The notes under the pieces: generated by a model
The model's database searches: none
The model's input: only the letters and a program-made list of their open reading frames with translations
Told to the model about the DNA's origin: nothing
Translations under genes and position numbers: made by a program
In this document: positions 55,889-64,000 of the stretch, one piece after another
Position numbering within the stretch: the stretch's first letter is position 1
Layout: each line of letters begins with the position of its first letter
NCBI GenBank assembly: GCA_030159075.1
Contig: BROG01000446.1
Span: 450,001-514,000 of the forward strand
Direction: 5' to 3'
Origin: Atrina japonica
Lineage: Eukaryota > Mollusca > Bivalvia > Pterioida > Pinnidae
Length of the DNA: 64,000 nt

Positions 55889-56113
55889 ATGAGTGAAAAA
55901 GATTTGGTCAACACCGCGTATCACGCGGCCGTCAATACGGGAATTGCCATCGGATACGCGCAACTTTCCAAGAAATTCTTAAAGATGCCGACTCCCAAGA
56001 TGGATCTAGACCCGAAGGACTTCGGGATGATCCTCGTCGAATTTGCTCTCGCCAATTACGCCAAGGACATGTTGGTCAAGAAGGGAATCATCCCCGCCGA
56101 TATCATGAAATAA
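55889..56113 (+). CDS. Small conserved Polinton protein, 74 residues
   Basis: Intact. It has a hydrophobic middle and the C-terminal pattern K-D-M-L-V-K-K-G-I-I-P-A-D-I, which I recognise from other animal Polintons. The first half has A-Y-H-A-A-V and P-K-M-D-L-D-P-K-D. It is probably a small membrane-associated or structural protein with unknown role. It shares the upstream box of the two tandem small genes before it and is followed after 27 bases by the next gene. Confidence 0.7.
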   Translation: MSEKDLVNTAYHAAVNTGIAIGYAQLSKKFLKMPTPKMDLDPKDFGMILVEFALANYAKDMLVKKGIIPADIMK

Positions 56114-56140
56114 AATAAAACCGTCCTGGCAACGATCGCG

Positions 56141-56524
56141 ATGATGGTAGGCGGTGCATTGGTCAACGCCCTGGCGTTTTCCGGATCGCAATTTTTATTT
56201 TCGAATCACGACGAGCAAAAAAGACACGACGAGGCGATGGAAAAACTGACCAGGGCCAGAGACGAATGGAATCACGAACGCACGAAACGATTAGATTTTT
56301 TAAACGAGAGACTGAAAAAAGAAGGACACGCGCTGTACACCTACAAAGAAGTGGACGCCGCCATGTCACTCTACTCGCAGACGATGGGCGAAGAGGAGAT
56401 GTCTCCCGAACCGACGTTGAGCGATTTCTATCAACCCTCCGAAGAGCAAAAAGATAAAGAAATCCTCTTCGTGTTGATCGGAACGGGATTGGTGTTCTAT
56501 GGCGTAAAAAAATATGTCGCCTAA
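56141..56524 (+). CDS. Conserved Polinton protein with N- and C-terminal hydrophobic segments
   Basis: 127 residues from ATG 56141. Hydrophobic start (G-G-A-L-V-N-A-L-A-F-S-G), then a charged helical stretch (about 24-60), the words Y-K-E-V-D-A-A-M and L-S-D-F-Y-x-P-S-E, and a hydrophobic C-terminal helix (I-L-F-V-L-I-G-T-G-L-V-F-Y). All of these recur in animal Polintons; role unknown, possibly a minor virion membrane protein. In frame upstream, a CTG at 56126 stands where relatives appear to have their start, so the original ATG may have mutated to CTG and initiation shifted by five codons. Confidence 0.75.
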   Translation: MMVGGALVNALAFSGSQFLFSNHDEQKRHDEAMEKLTRARDEWNHERTKRLDFLNERLKKEGHALYTYKEVDAAMSLYSQTMGEEEMSPEPTLSDFYQPSEEQKDKEILFVLIGTGLVFYGVKKYVA

Positions 56525-56530
56525 AGTAAA

Positions 56531-57401
56531 ATGGAAGAGATCTATTACAAACACTATTGGAAAGGAAAGGCTGCCATCAAGAAATTGGCCTAGGCGGCTA
56601 ACGTCGACGAGAGGGAGGCGTTCGAGTTCCTGAAAAAACAAGACTTGTGGCAAATCTATCTGCCCGCCCCCAAGAAAATCGTGCGACCCCGATTCGAAAA
56701 CGCGAAAGAAAACGACACTCACCAGGCCGATCTGTTGTTTTTACCCACACGATAAGGTGGGCGGGAAAACGTACAAATACGCGCTGACGGTGGTCGACGT
56801 GGGCACTCGTCACAAAGAAGCGGAACCGTTGACGAGCAAAGACAGTAAAGAAGTGGCCGACGCTTTCGAAAAGATTTACGAAAGACGTTTAACGTTTCCG
56901 AAGGTACTACAGGTCGATCCCGGTCGCGAATTCATGGGCGCCGTCTCCAAACTCATGTCTAGACACGACGCGAGAATAAGAAGGGGAAGAGTCGACGTTC
57001 ATCGCGACCAAGCCATCGTCGAACGATTTAATAGAACGTTGGGAGAACAGTTCTTTAGCTATCAATACGATCAAGAGATGAAATCTAAGGACAGAAACAG
57101 AGAATGGGTGAAGCGGTTACCGGAAGTCGTAAAAACGATCAACGAAGAGACCAACCCGCCCGAAAAGGTAGAACCCGTCGATAAAGTTCAACCACCCATC
57201 AGCCCCTTTTCGAAAGTAAGATATCTGTATCAACCGGGCGAATTGGAAGGCGGCAAAAAAAGGGCCACCGACCCCATCTGGAGCGTCGATAAACACGACA
57301 TAGACAGATATTTTAGAATGCAGGGCATCGACATGTATTATCTCGGGGAACCGGCACCTCAAAGAACGTTCGTCAGAGAGGAATTGTTGGCCGTCGATTA
57401 A
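56531..57401 (+). pseudogene. Polinton integrase (retroviral type, D,D-35-E), broken
   Basis: It would insert element ends into host DNA. From ATG 56531 the frame meets a TAG at about 56591-56593 and a one-base shift near 56743-56750. After that, the frame is open to 57401. The catalytic triad is complete: D at 56729-56731 (H-Q-A-D-L-L-F), D at 56916-56918 (V-D-P-G-R-E-F) and E at 57021-57023 (V-E-R-F-N-R), the last two 35 codons apart as in retroviral and Polinton integrases. The C-terminus has the chromodomain-like W-S-V-D and F-V-R-E-E-L-L. No HHCC zinc finger is evident at the N-terminus. Convergent with the polymerase. Confidence 0.93.
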
Positions 57402-57423
57402 AAATTTATTAATAAATTTTTAA
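57398..57423. terminator. Perfect 26-bp palindrome containing both stop codons and AATAAA on both strands
   Basis: The 26 bases from 57398 to 57423 equal their own reverse complement (centre between 57410 and 57411). The integrase stop (57399-57401) and the polymerase stop (57420-57422) are mirror images inside it, and aataaa is present on each strand. A shared bidirectional poly(A)/termination site is the simplest explanation. Confidence 0.6.
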
Positions 57424-60400
57424 TACCCATGAAGCGTTTCGTACTCGTCCGTCATCACCCGTTTATCGTAACACAACGTAAACTCTTTCTCCTGGTATCG
57501 ATTCACTATTAGTTTGGTTTTGGAATCTCTCGTGATGGCGTTTTCTCGGACGGTCGTAATCCTCTGACGCGTTTCTTTGACGACGTCGGTCATCGTGTCT
57601 CGGTTGATGTAAAGAGAATTTTCGTAATTCAGACTAAACCCCTTGACTTTACACACCTTTTTACCCGCGTTCGTTTCGTACGAATAAGATTTGGGTCCGG
57701 TGGTACACCACGACGTTATAAAATCGCCGTTTAATTTGTCCGTCAAATCGCCCAAGTTATCGCCCGTGTCGATCGAGACCCCGTCGTCGCGATCGACGTA
57801 CCACACGCTATCGGTGTCAAATCCCAAAACCCTATCGTCGAGTTTGTCCAACACGTCGTATAACACGCTATGAAGATGTTGACATCCTTGCCCTTGTCGA
57901 CGAATTGTCCCTTTAAATCGTAAGACATCTGGACCATGTCGTCGTTGATAAACTGAATGTTGAGATTGTCTATCGTGTCGTCCAGCAGTAGGGTATAGAA
58001 TTCTTTCGGTTCATTAACGTATTTAGTTTGTTTCATGTTGACCCTTTGGCCGAATTTACCGCAGAGAGAGTTGAGACATAATTTAGAGATTGCGCGCATG
58101 CCCGGATTATACTCTATTTTACCCAAGTCGATACCTAATCGTTCTTTGACCATTTTTTATACCGTTCTTCCAATTCGTAAGGGGTGCCGGGACCGACCTT
58201 TAATTCGGAACTTTCCATCTTGATTTTCATAAAGTTCTTCACGTATTCTTTGAAGAGGTCCGTGTCCTCGCTGGTGTAAAGAAAATCCCAAACTTCGTAA
58301 ATTTTCTCTATCTCGTAACCCTTATCCAAGGCCTTGAATAGCTCGGGAGTACACCACGTACCCTCAAAAGACCTCTGTTCGTCGGCGTGTTCGCACGTCG
58401 TCTGCGCCTGTAATTCGGCACACGCCTTACACAGCGGGAACAAGAGTTTTTCGGCCTTTCCGCATTTCATTTTGACGGGTAAGACGGGATGATATAATTT
58501 CCGGGGCGGCACGACTTTACATTTTACGAACCCCAACCAATTTCGATCGACGCGTTCTGGATTATATATTTTATCGGGATGTCCGACCGGGTAGGTCTTA
58601 TAAAACTGGACCGTCGGATACAAACTAACAAAGTCGACGTATCGACCCTTTTCTTTTCCGTCGAAATCGTATATTAACTTGGTCACGTTTGTTCTACCGC
58701 CGAAAAAGGCATCTCGGGGATTTAACGGCGTCGCGATCTCTTTATTTTTTATACCTTTTGTATCGCATTCCCAGGCCTCGATTAACTCGTAACCGGCACG
58801 CCTTATCTTCTCGTTTTTCGCGTCGGTTCGTTTTCTGAGCGTTTCCATGTCTAGTTGGTTCTTGTTATTGACGGTGTCTCGCGCGTAACACTTTTCGCAC
58901 CCGTGCCAGAAACAACCTTGAAATTCGTAAACCGTCGTTGTGTCTTCGCAATACCCGTCGACTTTACCGATGTCGGGCAGATTCACCTCGCCGCCGTTCA
59001 ACGCGTGTCGAATGACGACGTCGTATCTCTCGGCCACGTGATCCAGCCAAGAAATGGATTTCGCGCTGTACGTTTCGTGATCGACGTTATCGTTATGGAC
59101 GGCTATCGTTTTTTCGGGCATGTAATTGCTTCTATAAACGGTCATGCACACGGACGCTATCGTCACGTACTGTAACGGATCTATATTTTCCAGCTCGATA
59201 AAGTCTTCCCTGAATTTCAACATGGACCGCCGTAATATGTCGACGTCGGACGTGCAGTAGTCCCTCAATTCTTTCTGGAAATCAAACACGTCGTTCTTTC
59301 GCGCGTCGTACCATGCTAAAAACTCTTTCCTATTGCGAACGCTCATATAATCGAAACCGTAGTGTTTTTTGCTAGGCAACGGTCCCACGTGATTTTGGTG
59401 ACACGGCTTGTTGAAATAATGCGGAAAATAACCCTTTTTGAGTTCGGTCAGACCAAACGTTTTCGGAAACTCTGCCAGAGCAGATTGGACAAAATTTATG
59501 GAATCGATAAAGCGAACGGTTCTGACTTCCATGTACATGATCTTCGTACCGTTGTAAATGCAATAGGGTTTAACGTTATGCTCCACGAAATATTTTAACA
59601 AAAACTGCGCGTCGTATGCTTTCGCATTGTGTGCTATGAACGTGCCCTTTTTGTCCAAAACAAACTCGCAAAAATCGTCTACCGTAGAAAATTCGTGTTG
59701 TCGGCCGTTAAACTCTTGACACACGATTAGATTCGGTATGTGAACGCCGGTGTCTTGCGTCGCTTCTATGTCGTAAAAATAATAATTCGTCGTTCGCGTT
59801 TTACAACTGTAACATTTTTTCTCGTTCGTACACTCTGACGATCTGCACTTTCCACCCTTACATCGTTTCTTGAGCATGAAACACTTGTGTGTCGTCATGT
59901 CGACATGTTGTTTACAATTTGGGCATTCGGAACGGCCGCATATATGGTTTTCCAAGTCTTTGACCACTCGTTCACACTCTAAACATTTCTGAACGATTAA
60001 ACAAACCATGTCCGTTTCGCCGTCTCTCGTACCTCTGATGCGTTTATGTTCCTTAAAACATTCTTCGCCGAAAAACGTTCTGTTACAATCGTCGCACACT
60101 TTCCTTTCACCACCCGGGCAATTATAACCGAAGCACGATAAACACTTTTCTGGACATCTGTGGCGATCTCGTTTATAGTACGATTTTTTACAAGTATGAG
60201 AGTAATATCTTTTACCCAAAAACCATGTCATGGTCGTGATCACGTCGAAGTGATTTTTATTCTTGTACAGATATATCGCGTCGTCGTCGCTTCCTTCGGT
60301 CGTATAGATGATCTCGTTGAACTGATCACCGTCCACTATGTTGATCTGCACGCCCAAGTGATCGGCAAACTCTTTCACGTCTTCTAAGGTACAACCGTGA

Positions 60401-61134
60401 TCCCGGACGGGAACGCCCGCCTCTTCGTGAAGTTTTAACGCTTCGACCCGTTGTAATTTTCGACTATCATTGAAACCGTGTCGAAGCTGGGAATTCGTTC
60501 ATTTATCTTTATGTTTGTTGGCAACCGCCGTCACGATGGCTCGTGCCAAACACGTAGTGTCGTCGTTTTTAATCGTGATGATACTTCTTTTCGACGACGA
60601 AGTCGTCTTTGTCACCGGTTCTTTGGGTCTCCCCTTCCCCCTTGGCATTGTCGTAGACTGGACGACTATTTCTACTTCTTCTATGGGAACCTCGTAATGT
60701 TCTATATAGTCTTTCAGTGCTTTGAATAAATCTTTGGCTAAATCACCCGAGACGGTGATATATTTCGTACTGAACGGTTTCGGGAATTTCGGGTGATTGA
60801 TGATGATGCGAAATTTATCGCCGTTTTGCAAACCTCTATCGTATATCACCGACCTCACGAGGTGTAGAAATAAACGGTCTATATCGATAACCCTTTCCCT
60901 CAATAGGACTACTTTATAATCGTCAAACGCGGTGCCAAACTTTAACCTGCGTGTCGAGGAAATTTTATCAAAACGATAGGTCTGCCCCGTGTATACACGT
61001 TTGGGCTTTAAAAAAGTTTTTTTAAAATCGGGGGGAATCGGTAGATCCAATAACGGCTCGATATATTGGGTCGTAATAGACATCTTGGGGGGGATCGGTA
61101 AATCCAATAACCGCTCATTAGATTGATTAGACAT
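57420..61134 (-). pseudogene. Polinton protein-primed DNA polymerase B, broken
   Basis: About 1,238 codons from ATG 61134. N-terminal region with C-L-A-R-A-I-V near 60535-60555, then H-F-D-V-I-T, a long cysteine-rich zinc region (about 59800-60190), exonuclease motifs I (Y-D-I-E-A-T, near 59761-59782), II (near 59590-59645) and III (Y-C-T-S-D-V-D, near 59240-59260), polymerase motifs A (D-F-V-S-L-Y-P, near 58605-58635), B (N-S-L-C-G-K-F-G, near 58051-58075) and C (D-T-D-S, near 57810-57825), and the C-terminal Y-x-K-R-V end. Lesions: in-frame TGA at 60499-60501; frame change at the six-A run near 58150-58156; a small deletion with frame change near 57858-57870, between motifs B and C. The start lies inside the inverted repeat. 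The N-terminus holds a near-duplicate block (L-L-D-L-P-I-P-P twice). Confidence 0.95.
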
Positions 61135-61395
61135 GTTTTTAAAATGGGGTGAAATTGCTTATGGCATTTTCAAATTTTTAACACTATGTCATTGGACACC
61201 TGCACCCCATCTATCGCTGCGGGTGGAAAAATTGAACGACCGGGTCGAGTTATCTATCGTGTGTAATTTACCCGGCGATCACCAGACCGTGAATACGTTA
61301 TATATCATCATCTATATATAATGGCGATTCCTGGAAATCTGGGTGTGTTTCGTTTCTCGGAAAAAGGTGGGTCCAAGTATGGGACATATACTACT
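61100..61395 (-). repeat. Polinton right terminal inverted repeat
   Basis: Reverse complement of 46516-46798 with few differences: ttttttcg versus tttttccg, one C/T change in cccggcc, a 5-base insertion next to the tgcaggtgtcc word, one A/T change before the gene start, and 9 extra bases after the ATG. It ends with the sequence catatactact just before the target duplication. Confidence 0.93.
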
Positions 61396-61400
61396 CTGCG
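61396..61400 (+). repeat. Target site duplication, right copy
   Basis: CTGCG, identical to 46511-46515. Confidence 0.75.
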
Positions 61401-61579
61401 TGATCGATCCATTGTCATTTATATTAGGATTAAACACCTTTCATATCTATCTCTGTGACCGAGTTCTCATGTTCTGAATTCTACTCACCGCTATCGAAAC
61501 ATTAATTTACGTAAATATGTAGACTGCCAAGTAGTTATTGAACCCCAGCAGGGCATGGTGAGTTTATAGGTATATTGTG

Positions 61580-61624
<45 letters not shown>

Positions 61625-62658
61625 AAACTCATTTTTAATTGACATAAAATATTATTTCAAATAAATGGTAGTACAAACAAATTGACTTTTTGAGCTATAT
61701 TCGATAGAAGAAATCTGGGGTTGTATCTGAATAATAAATAAAAGTTCTGAGATTGTCACTACCTACCTACGTATCTATGTCCTTCCATTTCCTTATTTTC
61801 AGAAAATAAATAAATGTTTAAGTCAAATACCGTTGCCTCAAGTAAATATGTTATTATTGTGTTTGCATAAAATACAACAATATCAAACTTGCAGTGTGTA
61901 TTATGCTATCGTATACAATAAACTAAAATGTTGTTTAGATGAGGTTTTATGTATTATCATATTTTGTTACGGTTATCAGATATGAATACCTAATTTTCTC
62001 TAGTAATCATCGTGACGATGATAATGTTGCACGCACGTGACGTAATATAAGTCGTCTGCGTATATGGCCTGGACTACATCTAACAATATGGAAATGCTCT
62101 TTTGGGTATAGTCGGGGCTATAAATTCGCGGAGATTGCAAGTTCGTGGTATTTTGTTATTCCTTGATATCTCTTTACAATTGCATGTCTGATGATATTTG
62201 ATGCTATCTGGAACATTTTAGGTTACCTATATTTACGATGTATTCAAATGTTGAAGACATACGAGCTACAACAGGTAGATTGGAAAATAAGCAATTAAAG
62301 TAGTCAAAATTATCACAATTTCTTATACCGATAATATAAAGACACCCATGACCAAATTTCAACAAAATGAGTAAACTATACGACTCTAAATTGTATCAGC
62401 TGCTTCTAGTACCTTTGACCTATATTTACTACATATGTGAACAGCGCTTTGACAGAAACGTCACGAACATAAACATTTAAAAAAAATGAACAAAATCGGT
62501 AAACACAAACATTATAACTCTGTTACAGAATAACTGTTGGCTATATAACTCTTATTTTCCATTTCACGTAAAAAACAGATAAAATCTGAATTAGTCATTT
62601 TAAAAGGGTAAACATTTAGTTTTCAGCAGTAATAACACTGGACTGGCTAACCCCATGA

Positions 62659-62752
62659 ACTTACGATCTACGATGATTAATATTGCGATACAGATAATTT
62701 CATTAATATGAAATTATCTGTGTCGCAATATTTATCATCGTAAATCGTAAGT
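62659..62752. repeat. 94-bp near-perfect inverted repeat (foldback)
   Basis: acttacgatctacgatgatt and its continuation to cagataatttcat pair with the reverse complement at the right side with three mismatches over about 43 bases, around a short attaatat centre. It has no coding content. It may be a foldback element or MITE. Confidence 0.85.
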
Positions 62753-63125
62753 AAATCGACAGTGTCTACTGAAAAAGAATTCATTCAATATTGTTTCCAA
62801 TGTTTGGTCTTATTTGAAAAGCATATTAAATTAATAATTTCTTTGATTAAAATGTGGAGTATGTGATCTCCACCATATTTGTAAACTGTTTTACAGTTAA
62901 CATTTTTGTGTATAAAACCCAAATCCACATGCAAACGGGGGAGAGATTAAAAAGGATTCAGAAGTATTTCAATAAAAATCGAGCTTTCGATGCGCTACCG
63001 TTCAACGCATAAGAAATAGCTAATTTTACAAAAAATCTTGAGTAGTACATTCTCAATCCTTTGCGTTAAAAGGTCAAAGTAAGAAGTTAAAAACTAAGTT
63101 TTGAGAAAAGTTGATTTCCGCTAGT

Positions 63126-63231
<106 letters not shown>

Positions 63232-64000
63232 CTGCGCGTTATACAGCTTCAAAACTGATTACATAAATGTTTTATATGAAACATATAATAAAAAACCTAA
63301 CGTGTGGGAAACTATTACTTTTATTTACTATGCATGCAGACTTCATTCAACGGAATAAAACAGGTTGTATATATATCAAGTATGCTTTAACGTAGGCCAT
63401 ATTTACAATAAATTCAATGCACTTATTTCATCGTGTATATATATATATTCTCGTGTATAAATGTAAATACATGATTTCGTCGTAGGATAATAACCCCGAG
63501 TAATGATTCATGTGGTCATTATTTCGAACAATGTTCGGTGTCGATTAAAACATGCCTTGGTGTGTTTTGTATATCACAGAAACAAAAACAACGGTAAATC
63601 TCCTAATGATGAATATTACAATTATTGTAATAATTATCTGTAACCCTCTTTTGAATTATTATTATCAATATTATAAAGATTGTAGAAAGATAATGAAGTC
63701 TATCTTTTGTCGTATTATATTGTCTTGCAGGCATTAACATTAAGATGCATATTGCTAAAGAAAACTCTTACCGAGACATTTTATAAAGATGGACTTGTTA
63801 CTTTCCAGTATTGTTTGACCCAGCAATGAAAAGGATGAATATGAGGTATTGTCAGTATTGTTAGAGTACATAGCAACTGTTCCCGCTTCCTTGGGTGTAC
63901 TTGTATGGTACCTATAAATGTAAATTGAAAAGCGTTTTATATCAGCTTTAGAAGCATACATACAGTCAAATTGGATTAATTTTGATAATAAATTATGTAC

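Larger units (their letters stand above)
46516..61395. mobile_element. Polinton/Maverick self-synthesising transposon, full length, degraded
   Basis: The element is bounded by inverted repeats starting with AG and a 5-bp target duplication. It encodes the defining Polinton set: protein-primed family B polymerase, D,D-35-E integrase, FtsK/HerA-type packaging ATPase, major capsid protein and penton. About ten further proteins recur in animal Polintons. Genes are packed with gaps of mostly under 80 bases and occur on both strands in divergent and convergent pairs. Base composition is visibly higher in G+C and CpG than the flanks. At least a dozen disabling lesions across six genes mean that it cannot replicate on its own. 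The two end repeats differ at only a few substitutions and two small indels, so insertion is not ancient. Confidence 0.95.

Overview
The window reads as nuclear DNA of an animal, most likely a bivalve mollusc. This is inferred from a lophotrochozoan-type neuropeptide receptor, AT-rich intergenic DNA crowded with Penelope-like retroelement remnants, minisatellites and bivalve-style short repeats, and one large Polinton/Maverick. The species cannot be named from sequence alone.

Positions 1-46515 are host DNA with very few genes. The only convincing complete host gene is an intronless rhodopsin-class GPCR (21960-23093), closest in layout to the myosuppressin/FMRFamide (DMSR) receptors. Candidate single exons lie at 34231-34377 (minus, signal-anchor-like) and at 37335-37485 plus 38410-38434 (plus, tail of a Myb/SANT-like protein). 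Most of the rest is made of repeats. Family A is a Penelope-like element with an N-terminal GIY-YIG-like segment (permuted, Naiad-like); one decayed long copy is at 7960-10545, and about a dozen 3' ends are scattered on both strands. Family B is a second Penelope-like family (best copy 32265-33600, minus). Family C is a short element of about 360 bp, present once as a tandem pair inserted in a family A copy. Minisatellites lie at 3030-3895, 31790-32195 and 33715-34190.

Positions 46516-61395 (about 14.9 kb) are one end-to-end Polinton. It has terminal inverted repeats of about 285-295 bp starting with AG, and a 5-bp CTGCG target duplication. The interior is visibly richer in G+C and CpG than its surroundings. 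In order it carries: an acidic zinc-domain protein (+), packaging ATPase (-), major capsid protein (-), a coiled-coil/membrane protein (+), a conserved 352-residue protein (-), the penton/minor capsid protein (+), a small beta-rich protein (+), a membrane protein (+), a second zinc-domain protein (-), a 50-residue membrane peptide (+), a possible ssDNA-binding protein (+), several small conserved proteins (+), a retroviral-type integrase (+) and protein-primed DNA polymerase B (-). Together they make a virus-like self-synthesising transposon: polymerase and integrase for replication and insertion, ATPase and capsid proteins for particles.

This copy is dead. ATPase, major capsid, penton, integrase, polymerase and the coiled-coil protein all carry stops, frameshifts or a deletion, while most accessory genes remain open. 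No adenain-like maturation protease was found. The most unusual points are two tandem copies of a small hydrophobic gene (55495-55833), each with its own upstream box; a perfect 26-bp palindrome holding both stop codons of the convergent integrase and polymerase; a perfect 22-bp palindrome between the divergent capsid and coiled-coil genes; gene starts buried inside the inverted repeats; and two paralogous zinc-domain proteins in one element.

Positions 61396-64000 are host DNA again: (TA)n tracts and a 94-bp near-perfect hairpin, with no gene recognised.
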